From NCBI GenBank assembly GCA_019912965.1, contig JAIOHM010000124.1:1-41945 (forward strand): DNA of 41,945 nt, read 5' to 3'. A program made the position numbers and the translations under genes. Under the pieces are notes generated by a model. It was not told the origin of the DNA and did not search any database. It saw nothing but the letters and a program-made list of their open reading frames with translations. The stretch is from Anaerolineae bacterium. Lineage in GTDB: Bacteria; Chloroflexota; Anaerolineae; Aggregatilineales; Phototrophicaceae. Within the stretch, counting starts at the first letter, position 1, and each line of letters begins with the position of its first letter. Shown here in pieces: positions 1 through 9,269 of this stretch.

Positions 1-99
1 AATGTTGAAGTTCGCCTGATTTCGGTGGATGGGACAGTCGATTCGATGGCGTTGAGTGGCACAGTGGATGAGCCGCTTCAGTTTGTGTTTACCCCGTAG
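1..99 (+). CDS. C-terminal end of an unknown protein (partial)
   Basis: An open frame enters from the left edge and ends at a TAG at 97-99, leaving 32 codons. The visible tail is hydrophilic with alternating valine, aspartate and threonine, as in a beta-rich domain, and it ends in VFTP. The stop lies one base before the ATG of the next gene, so the two are probably co-transcribed. No family can be assigned from so short a piece. Confidence 0.5.
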   Translation, partial: NVEVRLISVDGTVDSMALSGTVDEPLQFVFTP

Positions 100-100
100 G

Positions 101-1375
101 ATGAGGAATTCAATTGTGGCTCTAAAAAGGTTGTTAAGAGGAATTCTTTTTATGGCTCTGATGATTGGGGTATTGGGTGGTCAATCTCCACAAGCGGCGG
201 TTAAAGCGCAGGATGAAATCCCGGCGGAACGGCCTTTGCTGCTGGCGCATTATATGCCGTGGTATCAGACGCCGGATGTCAGCGGGTATTGGGGCTGGCA
301 CTGGACGATGAATCATTTTTCGCCGTCTACCAAAGATGCGAACGGGCGACCTGAAATCGCGTCACATTATATGCCGCTGACCGGGCCGTATGATTCGCAG
401 GACGCGGTGGTGCTGGAATATCAAGTGCTGCTGATGAAACTCAGCGGGGTTGATGGCGTGATTGTGGATTGGTATGGGACAGAAAATTTCCGCGATTATG
501 CGACTCTGAATGCGGCGACGGTCAAATTATTTTCGTATATTCAGCGTGCGGGATTACGCTTTGTAATCTGCTACGAAGACCAGACTGTCAAACATATGGT
601 GACAGAAGGGCACATCAGCGAAGGTGATGCCCGGACGCGCGGACAGGAAGATATGCAGTTCGCGGATGAAAACTGGTTTGGCGATGCGGCTTATGTGCGC
701 TACAACGACCAACCGCTGCTGTTCACATTTGGGCCGCAGTATTTCCGAACGCCGCAGGATTGGGAAGCGATGTTTTCCGGGTTGAGCGTTACGCCCGCGT
801 TGGTGACGCTGGATGGGCATATGGAGTTCGGGGCGCTTTCCAGCTATCCATGGCCGCCGATGCATATGGCGGGCGGTGCGACCTTAGCACCTGCCGCGCT
901 GGAAGCCTATTTGGAATTGTTCTACCGCAATGCACGACGCAAAGATTATATCGTCACCAGTGCGTTCCCTGCATTCCACGATATTTATGAGGAAGCAGAT
1001 GTGCGTTCCAGCTACGGGTATCTTGACCCGCTGGAGGGCGAAACCTTTAAGCGGACGCTCGAACTGGCGCTGGAAATGAACCCCAGCATTGTGCAGTTAG
1101 TGACGTGGAACGATTACGGTGAAGGCACAATCATTGAACCGACGGAAGAATTTGGCTATCGTTATCTGGAAATCGTGCAGGATACGCGGCGCGGTTTGGA
1201 TTCAACGGATTTCGCTTTTACTCCTGCTGATTTAGAACTACCGCTGCGGTTGTTTGACTTGCGGCGAACATTTGCCGAGGATGCCGAGGTTCAAACGCAG
1301 CTTGACGAAGCCTTTAACGCGATTGTCGCAGGTGATTTGTCTGCGGCGGTAGCGATCATCGAAGCACACGAATAG
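101..1375 (+). CDS. Secreted glycoside hydrolase family 71/99-like protein
   Basis: A 424-residue predicted exported hydrolase. The ATG at 101 is preferred over an in-frame GTG at 56, which would run back through the upstream gene. From 101 the protein opens with a basic stretch (KRLLRG), a hydrophobic core (ILFMALMIGVLGG) and a likely signal-peptidase site near AVKA-Q. An ATG at 152 with a GAGG upstream is an alternative, but it removes the basic end of the signal. The mature start, LLLAHYMPWY, the segment DGVIVDWYG and the late TWNDYGEGTIIEPT are typical of the GH71/99-like (endo-alpha-mannosidase/WbsX-type) fold. E341 in the last motif is a candidate catalytic or binding acid by family analogy. 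The substrate is unknown; a mannose-containing polysaccharide is possible. Confidence 0.8.
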   Translation: MRNSIVALKRLLRGILFMALMIGVLGGQSPQAAVKAQDEIPAERPLLLAHYMPWYQTPDVSGYWGWHWTMNHFSPSTKDANGRPEIASHYMPLTGPYDSQDAVVLEYQVLLMKLSGVDGVIVDWYGTENFRDYATLNAATVKLFSYIQRAGLRFVICYEDQTVKHMVTEGHISEGDARTRGQEDMQFADENWFGDAAYVRYNDQPLLFTFGPQYFRTPQDWEAMFSGLSVTPALVTLDGHMEFGALSSYPWPPMHMAGGATLAPAALEAYLELFYRNARRKDYIVTSAFPAFHDIYEEADVRSSYGYLDPLEGETFKRTLELALEMNPSIVQLVTWNDYGEGTIIEPTEEFGYRYLEIVQDTRRGLDSTDFAFTPADLELPLRLFDLRRTFAEDAEVQTQLDEAFNAIVAGDLSAAVAIIEAHE

Positions 1376-1405
1376 GGTACAATCCGCCTTTTACGATGAG
1401 GCGGA

Positions 1406-2428
1406 ATGATGGCTGAGTTTCGTTCGATGCCCGGATTGCTGCGGTGGTACGAGCAGTCCGGGCGTCAGCTTGCTTTTAATGCACAGTCAACGGTAGAAGC
1501 CATAAGTTGGCAGCAAAATCTGTGCGAAATAGTTAGGCGGCTATTGGGCGGATTCCAATTTTCCGCTGTCGATTTTGATCCCCAAATTATTGAAACTGAA
1601 CAAGTGAATGACTACACCTGTGAATTGGTTGTCATCCAGACCCAGCCGGGTGAGCATATGCCATGTTATGTGCTGACGCCGCATAATCCCGTTCCGCATA
1701 AAACGCTGATCGCCTTGCATGGGCACGGTACATTTGGCGTCAAAAGCATTGTGGGGATTGCCAACAGCGCGGCAGAAACCCAATTTATTCAAGCGTTCAA
1801 TATGGATTATGGGCGGCAGTTGGCTTTGCATGGCTTTCGGGTTTATACACCGCTGCTGCGCGGTTTTGCGGAACGGATGGAAACCCCACCGATTGATGGA
1901 GATATGTGGCAATCATCGTGCAAAACGCTGAGTTTGAACGCGATGCTTTGTGGCAAAACACTGTTGGGAATGCGCTTGATGGATGTGATGCGGCTGATTG
2001 ATTACATCCACACACGGCATGAAGCAGCAAAATTGGGCTGCGTGGGGTTTTCCGGCGGTGGGACGCTGGCTATGTACTTGACGGCGTTGGATGACCGGAT
2101 TGGGTGTGCTTATCTCAGCGGTAGCGTGAACACCTTCGGCGATTCGTTGATGTCGATTGAACACTGCGCCTGTAATTATGTGCCGGGGATTTTGCAATAT
2201 GCCGAAATGGGCGATCTTGCGGGGTTGATCGCACCGCGTCCGCTGCTTGTCGAGGCTGGCGAACATGACCCGATTTATCCGATTGAAGGCGCGAAAAAGG
2301 CGCTAGAAATCCTGCACCAAATTTACGGCTGTTTTGATGCGAATGACCGTTTAACATTCCATGTTTTTGACGGCGAACACCGCTGGGATGGGAGTCCAGC
2401 GGCGGAATGGTTCGCAAAATGGTTGTGA
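1406..2428 (+). CDS. Alpha/beta hydrolase, acetyl-xylan-esterase/dienelactone-hydrolase type
   Basis: A 340-residue alpha/beta hydrolase with no signal peptide, so probably cytoplasmic. A GAGG at 1398-1401 precedes the ATG. The oxyanion segment LHGHG lies near 104-108. The nucleophile elbow GFSGGG places the serine at about 216. The segment PRPLLVEAGEHDPIYP supplies an aspartate at about 288, and FDGEHRW a histidine at about 325, which completes a Ser-Asp-His triad. The overall pattern, including the HCACNYVPG stretch before the acid strand, fits the large Abhydrolase_7/acetyl-xylan-esterase group that often sits in glycan loci. It follows the GH99-like gene by 30 bases and probably shares its transcript. 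De-esterification of a carbohydrate is inferred. It ends one base from the convergent uxaC stop, leaving no room for a separate terminator. Confidence 0.8.
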   Translation: MMAEFRSMPGLLRWYEQSGRQLAFNAQSTVEAISWQQNLCEIVRRLLGGFQFSAVDFDPQIIETEQVNDYTCELVVIQTQPGEHMPCYVLTPHNPVPHKTLIALHGHGTFGVKSIVGIANSAAETQFIQAFNMDYGRQLALHGFRVYTPLLRGFAERMETPPIDGDMWQSSCKTLSLNAMLCGKTLLGMRLMDVMRLIDYIHTRHEAAKLGCVGFSGGGTLAMYLTALDDRIGCAYLSGSVNTFGDSLMSIEHCACNYVPGILQYAEMGDLAGLIAPRPLLVEAGEHDPIYPIEGAKKALEILHQIYGCFDANDRLTFHVFDGEHRWDGSPAAEWFAKWL

Positions 2429-2429
2429 A

Positions 2430-3824
2430 TTATCCCAGCTTGTAGGTCTGTTTTGCTAATCGGTAGGCCATATCAGCCGCCATTTCGGAAGCATCTTCTT
2501 CGTCGATGATGCCGCGCACGACCAATCCAGCTAACCAATCGGCACTTGCCCGACGCCAGACATCATGACGGGCTGGAATCGAGGGATAGGCGCGGGTGTC
2601 ATCATTAAAACCTGCCGTATTGTAGATGCCAGCGGTTTCCATCACCGTATCGAAGAAGCGGCGCATTCCGTTCAGGCTGTCGAAGAACCACCACGGCGGG
2701 CCGATTCGCAGCACTGGATAATGCCCCGCAAGCGGGGCGAGTTCGCGGCTGTAGACGGTTTCATCCAGCGTGAACAGCACAATCGTCAGGTTGGAATGGT
2801 TGCCAAAAAGATCGAGCAGGGGCTTCAGGTTGCGCGTAAATTCACTGGTGATGGGGATGTCCGCGCCTTTATCGCGCCCAAAATTTTCGAAGATCAGCGG
2901 GTTATGGTTGCGGTAACTGCCGATATGCATTTGCATCACCAAGCCATCTTCAACGCTCATCCGCGCCATTTCGATCAGCATGTGTCCAGTAAACCGTTGG
3001 GCATTATCCGGGGTGGCCTCGCCTTTTAACGCCTGCCGGAAGATCGCATCGGCTTCTGATTGGCTGAGGTGTTCGGTATAGGCGGTCTGGACGGCATGAT
3101 CGGTAGCGGTTGCCCCCATTGATTTGAAGAAAGCGCGGCGCTGCTCCAACGCGGCGATATATGAACGATAATCGACAATCGAGATGCCGGAAACCGCGCT
3201 CAACTGCTGGATATTTTCGTTCCAGCCTTCCGTGTCGATATTAACGACGGCATCCGGGCGGAAGGTCGGGATGATACGCCCCTGCCAACCGGATTGCTGA
3301 ATGGTTTGATGGTCTATGAGCCTATCGGTGGCAGCGTCGGTGGTGGCTAAAACCTCGATGTTGAAACGCTCAAAAAGCTGGCGCGGGGAAAAAGCTGGGT
3401 CTGCCAATTTCGCGGCTATTGCACCATAGATGTCTTGAGCGTTGACACCGTTGATTTTTTGTGTGATGCCGAATACATCGCGGAGTTCGTCTCGCAACCA
3501 GATTCCGGTGGGCGTGCCGCGAAATAAATACCAGTGGTCACAAACCGTTTGCCAGATTTTGCGGTGATCGGTTTCGGCTACATTCTTGCCGGGTACGCCT
3601 AATAACTCTAGCGAAATGCCCTGCGAATATAACATGCGGAAAATGTAGTGATCGGGAATGATAAGCAGGTCAACAGGTGTGCCAAAACGATAATCAGCAT
3701 CGGCAAATAAACGCGGGTCAACATGACCGTGCGGGCAGATCAGCGGTAAATTCTTCACCTGATGGTACAAATTCAGGGCAATGGTGCGCTGGGCTGGATC
3801 GGGCGAGAGATAGCGGGCATCCAT
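2430..3824 (-). CDS. uxaC: Uronate (glucuronate/galacturonate) isomerase
   Basis: A 464-residue cytoplasmic amidohydrolase-superfamily isomerase that converts D-glucuronate to D-fructuronate or D-galacturonate to D-tagaturonate. The N-terminal PHGHVDPRLF motif gives the metal-binding HxH pair (H32, H34). Other uronate-isomerase landmarks are DYRFGTPVDLL, the WYLFRGTPTGIWL segment, MQMHIGSYRNHN and the C-terminal GFNDDTRAYPSIPARHD. The length is normal. It is the last gene of the leftward operon, 12 bases after the Gfo/Idh/MocA gene, which might act on its product. No recognisable tagaturonate/fructuronate reductase of the usual type, altronate/mannonate dehydratase or KDG kinase is visible in the window. 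Confidence 0.93.
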   Translation of the reverse strand: MDARYLSPDPAQRTIALNLYHQVKNLPLICPHGHVDPRLFADADYRFGTPVDLLIIPDHYIFRMLYSQGISLELLGVPGKNVAETDHRKIWQTVCDHWYLFRGTPTGIWLRDELRDVFGITQKINGVNAQDIYGAIAAKLADPAFSPRQLFERFNIEVLATTDAATDRLIDHQTIQQSGWQGRIIPTFRPDAVVNIDTEGWNENIQQLSAVSGISIVDYRSYIAALEQRRAFFKSMGATATDHAVQTAYTEHLSQSEADAIFRQALKGEATPDNAQRFTGHMLIEMARMSVEDGLVMQMHIGSYRNHNPLIFENFGRDKGADIPITSEFTRNLKPLLDLFGNHSNLTIVLFTLDETVYSRELAPLAGHYPVLRIGPPWWFFDSLNGMRRFFDTVMETAGIYNTAGFNDDTRAYPSIPARHDVWRRASADWLAGLVVRGIIDEEDASEMAADMAYRLAKQTYKLG

Positions 3825-3836
3825 GCGAACGTATCC

Positions 3837-5189
3837 TTAGGTGGTTAGCTTTGCGCCGTTGATGATAACAGGATTGGTTTTTTCTGGCAGTGGGAACAGG
3901 TCTTGGACGTTCACCATTTTCCCCGTTTTGAGGGATTCATTGGCTGAGATTCCAACCAGAATAGAGGCTGCACCGTCGATATGAGACGCGGCACGGTGGA
4001 ATGGGTCGGGCGGTGGGTTCGGTGAAAATATTTGCTCCAGCATCACCGGGTCTGCGCCGCCGTGTCCGCCATCGCCAACCGGAACATCCACATCGTAAGA
4101 TTGTCCAAACATGGGATAGACGCGCATCCGGGCAGTTTTGAAAGCGCCTTTGCTGGCATTGGCGGCCTGACCATCACCCGTTAAGTGATTGATATTTTCC
4201 GCGATGTCCATTTCGATGCGGCCTTTTGTCCCGGTGATGGCGACACGCAGGCCTTCCCACGGCGAATAGGCGATCAGGCAGTAGGACAAAATCGCCCCAT
4301 TTCGGTAGCGGACGCTGACGCTCATGGTGTCTTCAATAGTTATTGGTGCGCCGAACACATTGCGGTCACGCAGATAACCGGTCTCATTTTCGGCTGCCAT
4401 ATACAGCCCGCGAAACACTTCTTTGCTATCCAGAAACAGGGCGAAAGGGTCGTTCTGCGCTTCGGAAATCCCGGTATAACGCTCATAGGGATATTGTTCG
4501 CCACGTGCGGCAGCGTTATCCTGCCCATAAAACAGTAGATCGCCCATCGCTATCACCTGCTTGGGATACGAGTCAATCCACCAGTTTACGAGGTCGAAAT
4601 GGTGGGTGGCTTTATGCACCAGCAAACCACCGCTGTTTTGCTTTTCGCGATGCCAACGGCGGAAATAATCTGCGCCGTGACTGGTATCGAGAAGCCATGA
4701 AAAATCTACTGATAACGGTCTGCCGACTGCACCTTCCATCACCAGTTGGCGGAAGCGGGTATAAGCCGGGGCATAGCGGTAGTTGAAGGTGACGCGCAGC
4801 GATTTGCCTGTGCGATGGATGGCATCATAAATGGCCTGCATTTTGGGGACATCAACGGTCATTGGTTTTTCGCTGATGACATCGCAGCCCAATTCCATCG
4901 CGCGCACAATATATATGTGATGGGTGCTGTCGATGGTGGCGACGATGATCACATCCGGCTTGGTATCCGCAATCATTTGGTCAAATTGGGCGGCGAGGTA
5001 GGTGGGGCGGGGCGACAATCCAACGGTTGTATTTAAGCGACGGTTGTGCCAATCCATGCGGATTTGACTCTGGTCACATAAAGCGACGAGTTCAGCAACA
5101 TCTTGATAGGTTGTGGTCAGGGCATCGATAAACATGCCCGCGCGTGAACCCGTTCCGACGATTGCATATCGTTTTTTCGACATTCCCAT
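3837..5189 (-). CDS. Gfo/Idh/MocA family NAD(P)-dependent oxidoreductase
   Basis: A 450-residue dehydrogenase, longer than the family's usual 330-390. The Rossmann start [13 protein letters not shown] binds the nucleotide. The EKP motif (E107-K108-P109, in ISEKPMTVD) carries the conserved lysine, and [16 protein letters not shown] supplies the catalytic-domain histidines. A GAAGGAT on the minus strand precedes the ATG at 5189; an in-frame ATG six bases later is also possible. It lies in the transporter-uxaC operon, 23 bases after the DUF624 gene and 12 before uxaC. A plausible but unproven role is oxidation of a uronide or reduction of the ketouronate made by UxaC, in place of the classical UxaB/UxuB. 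Confidence 0.88.
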   Translation of the reverse strand: MGMSKKRYAIVGTGSRAGMFIDALTTTYQDVAELVALCDQSQIRMDWHNRRLNTTVGLSPRPTYLAAQFDQMIADTKPDVIIVATIDSTHHIYIVRAMELGCDVISEKPMTVDVPKMQAIYDAIHRTGKSLRVTFNYRYAPAYTRFRQLVMEGAVGRPLSVDFSWLLDTSHGADYFRRWHREKQNSGGLLVHKATHHFDLVNWWIDSYPKQVIAMGDLLFYGQDNAAARGEQYPYERYTGISEAQNDPFALFLDSKEVFRGLYMAAENETGYLRDRNVFGAPITIEDTMSVSVRYRNGAILSYCLIAYSPWEGLRVAITGTKGRIEMDIAENINHLTGDGQAANASKGAFKTARMRVYPMFGQSYDVDVPVGDGGHGGADPVMLEQIFSPNPPPDPFHRAASHIDGAASILVGISANESLKTGKMVNVQDLFPLPEKTNPVIINGAKLTT

Positions 5190-5212
5190 TGATCCTTCGA
5201 TAATGACGGCTG

Positions 5213-5845
5213 CTAGGCAACCTCAGTGGTTAAGGCGTGGATGACAGGCCAAGTTCCCTTTGCGATAATCCATACAATCGCGGAAACCGTCACCAGCGCA
5301 AACACACCTTGCGGCAGCAAGAGGCTGATTAGCAGGGGGAGCAACGCAGCTCCAAACACGATAAATGAACGCAGCGGATAGGCAAAAACCAGTTTGAACG
5401 AGAGGACGATCAGTTCGCGCAGCGGCAGATCAGCCACAACGAGCAGCGGCCATGCATACAGGTTGGCTAAAAGGACGATCAACCCAACGAACAGCGTGAC
5501 ACTGCGGGACATAAACATCAGCATATCGGGTGCATTTGCCAGCGCGAAAATCCGCAGGTTCAGGAGGATGGTGCCGCCCAAAAGCAAATTGAGCAGCATG
5601 ATAGCGGTTGCCCTCCGCCAGTGGGAACGCATCGCGCCAAAGAAGACCCCAAAGAGATCAGCTTCTTTCCCACGAACTCGCCCGGACATCGCCGCGAATA
5701 ATCCGGCGGTGGCGGCTGGCAGGGTAATCAGCGGAATTGAGACAATTGCCCAGAGCAGATTGGCGAGGATGAAACTACTCCACAACTCAATCTGCTCCAT
5801 CAATTCACCGCGCTCGTTCAAGGGACTGGCTTTAGGATTTTGCAC
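5213..5845 (-). CDS. DUF624/YesL-like membrane protein
   Basis: About 210 residues with several hydrophobic spans: [39 protein letters not shown], the [20 protein letters not shown] region, [20 protein letters not shown] and a final [17 protein letters not shown]. This is the pattern of the DUF624 (YesL) family, small integral-membrane proteins often encoded with MalFG-type sugar permeases. A GTG at 5845 is taken as start: it lies five bases after the permease stop and behind an AAAGGG on the minus strand. The frame stays open further upstream into the permease gene, but that part is a shadow. An internal ATG at 5800 is the alternative. The function of the family is not established; an accessory role in transport is inferred from position. 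Confidence 0.72.
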   Translation of the reverse strand: MQNPKASPLNERGELMEQIELWSSFILANLLWAIVSIPLITLPAATAGLFAAMSGRVRGKEADLFGVFFGAMRSHWRRATAIMLLNLLLGGTILLNLRIFALANAPDMLMFMSRSVTLFVGLIVLLANLYAWPLLVVADLPLRELIVLSFKLVFAYPLRSFIVFGAALLPLLISLLLPQGVFALVTVSAIVWIIAKGTWPVIHALTTEVA

Positions 5846-5849
5846 GGCA

Positions 5850-6737
5850 TTACCCTTTAAGGCCGGTGGTGGCGATGCCTTCAACAATGTAACGCTGGAA
5901 CAGCACAAAGATGATGAAGACCGGAACCAGCGACAGCGACAGCATGGCGAAAATCGCGCCCCAATCCGTAACTGTGCCAGCATCAGAGAAGTTTCGCAGC
6001 GCGACGGAAACGGTGTATAGCTTCGGGTCGGTCAGGTAAAGTAGGGGATTCAGGAAGTCTTCCCACGTCCAGTAAAACGAGAAAATGGCAGCGGTGATGA
6101 TGGCGGGTTTAAGCTGTGGCAGGATGATATGGAAGAAAATTCCGAACTGCCCCGCGCCGTCGATCATAGCAGCCTCATCCAGATCAACCGGAATGCCCCG
6201 GATGAACTGGATAATCATGAAGATGAAGAAGGCTTCGCCACCAATGCGTGGCACGAGCAAGGGCAAGAAGCTGTTTAACCAGTCCAATTTACTGAAAATG
6301 ATGTACTGCGGGATGATGAGCACCTGACTGGGCAGCATCAACGTCAGCATCATGATGACAAACCAGATTCGTTTGCCCCGGAATCTGACCCGCCCAAATC
6401 CATAAGCGATGATGGCCGAAGTTGAAACGGTCAGGAGTGTGCCCAAGCCGGCGTAGATGAAGGAATTCTGATAAAAGGTGGCAAACGATATGCCGCCAAA
6501 TCCCTGCCAGCCTTGCTGGTAATTTTCAAATTCAAGTTGTGAGGGAACGAGCGAATTGACTTTCGTCCAGATTTCATCCTCTGGTTTGAGTGAACTGGCA
6601 ACTAACCATAACACCGGATACAACATCAGTAAGCCGATCACGCCGACCAGCAGATGATACAGGAAGCTGTTTATGAGGCTCTGGGTTTTTTTCTGTGCCA
6701 GCAGTTTTTGTCCATCCAGAACAATGTTATTTTGCAT
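5850..6737 (-). CDS. Carbohydrate ABC transporter permease, MalG type
   Basis: A 295-residue inner-membrane permease with about six membrane spans, the first being FLYHLLVGVIGLLMLYPVLW. The cytoplasmic coupling loop DEAAMIDGAGQFGIFFHIILP is the EAA motif that docks on the ATPase. The segment following FYQNSFIYAGLGTLL fits the MalG-like group. It starts four bases after the stop of the MalF-type gene, and a GAGGTAA in the end of that gene serves as its ribosome site. No ATPase gene lies in this operon, so the transporter must borrow a MalK-like ATPase from elsewhere, possibly one of the two at 24744-26899. Confidence 0.92.
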   Translation of the reverse strand: MQNNIVLDGQKLLAQKKTQSLINSFLYHLLVGVIGLLMLYPVLWLVASSLKPEDEIWTKVNSLVPSQLEFENYQQGWQGFGGISFATFYQNSFIYAGLGTLLTVSTSAIIAYGFGRVRFRGKRIWFVIMMLTLMLPSQVLIIPQYIIFSKLDWLNSFLPLLVPRIGGEAFFIFMIIQFIRGIPVDLDEAAMIDGAGQFGIFFHIILPQLKPAIITAAIFSFYWTWEDFLNPLLYLTDPKLYTVSVALRNFSDAGTVTDWGAIFAMLSLSLVPVFIIFVLFQRYIVEGIATTGLKG

Positions 6738-6741
6738 TCGA

Positions 6742-7707
6742 TTACCTCACGTCGGTTTCGTAGTACACCCAGTATGACGAGAGTTTGAAACTAATGACCG
6801 TCAGTACAGCAATGATAAGCAGCATTACCCAAGCCATTGCCGCCGCATAACCCATCTGATATGCGTCGAAAGCACGGTTGTACAGGTAAATGGAATAGAA
6901 TAGCGTGGTATCCAGCGGTGCGCCGCGTCCCTGCGTGACGATGAAAGCCTGTGTGAAGACCTTAAAGCCGGAGATGGTTTGCATCACCAGATTAAAGAAA
7001 ATAATCGGCGTGAGCAGGGGCAGGGTAATACGGAAAAATTTCTGCACATTATTCGCCCCGTCAATGGCTGATGCTTCGTATAATTCCTGTGGTATCTGAC
7101 GCAGACCCGCGAGGAAAACCAGCATTGGGGAACCAAACTGCCAGATTGCCAGCAGAATCAATGTCCAGATGGCGGTGTCCGGGTTGCCCAGCCAGTTTAC
7201 GGGTGGCATACCGAGGGCTTCACCTATCGCATTGACGAATCCCTGCCGTCCAAATATCTGTCGCCACATGACGGCGACAGCGACGCTGCCACCAATAATG
7301 GAAGGGATGTAGTATGCTGCTCGATACCAGTAGACGCCCCGGCGTTTGGTATTCAGGAGGATGGCGACTCCCAGCGCAAAAGTCAACCGGAGCGGCACCG
7401 ATGTAAATACATATTTGAAGGTTGCCTCTAGCGAGTTGGCATAACGCACATCCTTGAAGAACATGCGCTCAAAATTTTGCAGCCCGACGTACTTCCAGTC
7501 ACCCAAAATATCGTAGTCGGTGAAGGCCAGCCAGAGCGAGATGCCCATTGGAATAAGCGCGAACAGAAAAAAACCAAGCAACCAGGGGGAGATAAAAAGA
7601 TAGCCAGCGAGGTTATTCAGGGTTGTATCTTTACGTTTGCCGCCTATTTTTATCCGTTGGCGTTGGGCTGGTTTCGCCGCCGGGGTCATCAACATCGGTT
7701 CATCCAT
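6742..7707 (-). CDS. Sugar ABC transporter permease, MalF type
   Basis: A 321-residue inner-membrane permease. After a basic N-terminus (PAQRQRIKIGGKRK) come six predicted spans, starting with LAGYLFISPWLLGFFLFALI. The coupling motif reads YEASAIDGANNVQKFFRITLP. Length and motif fit the UgpA/MalF group that pairs with the MalG-type protein encoded next. The ATG at 7707 has a CAGGTC upstream on the minus strand. It is separated from the binding-protein gene by 101 bases that contain a stable hairpin. Confidence 0.92.
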   Translation of the reverse strand: MDEPMLMTPAAKPAQRQRIKIGGKRKDTTLNNLAGYLFISPWLLGFFLFALIPMGISLWLAFTDYDILGDWKYVGLQNFERMFFKDVRYANSLEATFKYVFTSVPLRLTFALGVAILLNTKRRGVYWYRAAYYIPSIIGGSVAVAVMWRQIFGRQGFVNAIGEALGMPPVNWLGNPDTAIWTLILLAIWQFGSPMLVFLAGLRQIPQELYEASAIDGANNVQKFFRITLPLLTPIIFFNLVMQTISGFKVFTQAFIVTQGRGAPLDTTLFYSIYLYNRAFDAYQMGYAAAMAWVMLLIIAVLTVISFKLSSYWVYYETDVR

Positions 7708-7747
7708 AACTTGACCTGAAAACTCTTTTTAAAACGATATTTAATGA

Positions 7748-7773
7748 GAGGGTACAGCCGGAGCCGTACCCTC
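7748..7773 (-). terminator. Intercistronic hairpin after the binding-protein gene
   Basis: GAGGGTAC and GTACCCTC form a perfect 8-bp stem with a 10-base loop between the binding-protein stop and the MalF-type start. No run of U follows the stem on the minus strand, so full termination is unlikely. Such hairpins commonly act as partial terminators or protect the 3' end of an abundant binding-protein mRNA. Comparable hairpins follow the other two binding-protein genes in this window. Confidence 0.6.
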
Positions 7774-7808
7774 GTGCTGATATAACTAGTTGGCTCAATG
7801 ATACAGTG

Positions 7809-9116
7809 TTATTCGTTCTGAGCCAGAATTGCTTCGCCTTCCTGTCGCAGAAGGGCAACCCCTTCTTCAACCGAGATCTGCTTGTACAGCACCGGGTCTA
7901 CGAACAGCGGTGTGTAGACGTTGTTGTAGAAGTCGCTGAATCCGGGCGGATCAGGCGGGAAGATTGGGCTGCTGTCGGCTTCCACGCGGGCAATGAAGTC
8001 AAAGGTTTCCAGACCTACTGGATCCAGCATAGGAGTCAGGTGTTCGCGCACAACTGTTGAAATCGGCACGCCGCGTTCGGCAAACAATACTTCGTTGGCA
8101 GCCAGATCGTTGGTGAAGTAGTTAATGAACTTGGCGGCTTCTTCCGGGTTCGCGCAGCCTTCGGTGATCGAGAAGAACATGGAAGGCTTCAGATAGTTCT
8201 GTGCCTGTCCACCTTCTGGACGGGGCAAATGCCACAACTTGAAGTTGCGGTCTTCACCACCAGCCGAGAAGATTGCCACGACCTGATTGCTCCACTGATA
8301 CTGCATGGCCGATTTACCGACCACGATCTGCGAGCCTTCTGGCCCGGCATTGGTGTATTCGGCGGCTTCTTCCGGGGTCGAGATTGCACCCGCATCCTGC
8401 AAGCGCAGAATCATGTTGAAGTATTCGGTCAGCGGGGCATCGTCGGTATAGCCGAAGGTTGAACCATCCAGAGCGAAGGGCAGTTCACCATAGCCCAGCA
8501 TGAGGGACTTCCAAAGTTGAATGTCCGACAGACCAGAGGTGCCAGAGGTGATCGCCCAGATACCGAGGTTTTCCTTCAGGGCGAGGGCGGTTTCTTCAAA
8601 TTCTGCCCATGTCCAGTCCGGCGAGGGCAGTTCGAGTCCGGCGCGTTCAAAGGCATCCACATCAAGGATGATCGACTGAGAGTTGGTGCCGAGGCTGAGA
8701 CCATAGTAGGAGTCGCCGACCTGACCGCCTGCCAAAATGGATTCACCAACGTTGCTCACGTCGATTGTTCCATCTTCAAAGTAGGTGTTCAGCGGCATCA
8801 GCAGGCCGCGATTTGCCCATTCAGACAGATAAGCATAATCTTGCTGCATCACACAGGCCATCTGACCGCCCGCTGCCTGGGTATTCACTTTCGTCCAATA
8901 GTCAGTAAAGTTGGCAAATTCGTAGACAATATCAATACCAGGATTAGCGGCTTCGTAAGTTTCAATAACTTTGATGGTGCGGTCATGACGATTTTGCGAT
9001 CCCCACCAGGTCATTTGCAACTCGATGGGATCCTGGGCGCTGGCGGCAAAAGCCACCGTCAACAGCAGCACCGCAAGGAGGGAAACCGCAGCGAACTTAA
9101 ATTGAACATGTCGCAT
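7809..9116 (-). CDS. Extracellular sugar-binding protein of an ABC transporter (SBP_bac_1 type)
   Basis: A 435-residue exported binding protein. The N-terminus has a signal peptide with hydrophobic core AAVSLLAVLLLTVAFA and a likely cut at ASA-Q. The mature start, DPIELQMTWWGSQNRHDRTIKVIETYE, is typical of family-1 solute-binding proteins, as are the central SIILDVDAFERAGLELPSPDWTWAEF region and the late AAKFINYFTN segment. No lipobox cysteine is evident, so it is either released or held by other means. It is the first gene of the leftward operon, with an operator and promoter upstream at 9159-9205. UxaC in the same operon suggests a uronic acid or uronate-containing oligosaccharide as ligand, which is an inference. 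Confidence 0.93.
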   Translation of the reverse strand: MRHVQFKFAAVSLLAVLLLTVAFAASAQDPIELQMTWWGSQNRHDRTIKVIETYEAANPGIDIVYEFANFTDYWTKVNTQAAGGQMACVMQQDYAYLSEWANRGLLMPLNTYFEDGTIDVSNVGESILAGGQVGDSYYGLSLGTNSQSIILDVDAFERAGLELPSPDWTWAEFEETALALKENLGIWAITSGTSGLSDIQLWKSLMLGYGELPFALDGSTFGYTDDAPLTEYFNMILRLQDAGAISTPEEAAEYTNAGPEGSQIVVGKSAMQYQWSNQVVAIFSAGGEDRNFKLWHLPRPEGGQAQNYLKPSMFFSITEGCANPEEAAKFINYFTNDLAANEVLFAERGVPISTVVREHLTPMLDPVGLETFDFIARVEADSSPIFPPDPPGFSDFYNNVYTPLFVDPVLYKQISVEEGVALLRQEGEAILAQNE

Positions 9117-9158
9117 ATGGGTAAAATCCTTTCATGAAATCAAACTGTACGTTGTAAC

Positions 9159-9170
9159 TTGACCGGTCAA
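9159..9170. promoter_or_regulatory. LacI-type operator (site 1)
   Basis: TTGACCGGTCAA is a perfect 12-bp palindrome with a central CG, the hallmark of LacI-family sites. It lies six bases downstream of the leftward -10 element and upstream of the binding-protein gene, a position suited to repression. A near copy lies at 9270-9281, 111 bp away centre to centre, which would allow looping. The adjacent LacI gene at 9292 is the obvious candidate regulator. Confidence 0.75.
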
Positions 9171-9176
9171 CTAGAT

Positions 9177-9205
9177 TCTATATCACACTTTTCCAAAAAT
9201 GCAAA
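9177..9205 (-). promoter_or_regulatory. Predicted promoter of the leftward uronate-transport operon
   Basis: On the minus strand a -10 TATAGA (9182-9177) lies 17 bases after a weak -35 TTTGCA (9205-9200). The operator at 9159-9170 begins just downstream, at the expected transcription start. The -35 matches consensus poorly, so confidence rests mainly on the -10 and the operator placement. Confidence 0.45.
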
Positions 9206-9239
9206 TTAATCGTGCTGGATTTGTGCATTCTCGTCGTCT

Positions 9240-9268
9240 TTGCCTGTTTTGGAATTTGGTGTTAGGAT
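9240..9268 (+). promoter_or_regulatory. Predicted promoter of the LacI-led rightward operon
   Basis: TTGCCT (9240-9245) and TAGGAT (9263-9268) are separated by exactly 17 bases and each match the sigma-70-type consensus at four of six positions. Operator site 2 begins two bases after the -10, so the repressor would block its own promoter. Confidence 0.5.
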
Positions 9269-9269
9269 A

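Noticed and set aside
5846..5983. N-terminal extension of the DUF624 frame into the permease gene
   Set aside because: It is arginine-, serine- and cysteine-rich shadow sequence inside the permease, unlike a membrane-protein start. A GTG at 5845 with an AAAGGG upstream is better.
8517..9137. 206-codon open frame opposite the binding-protein gene
   Set aside because: It is a complement of a high-confidence binding-protein gene, with no recognisable motif or ribosome site.
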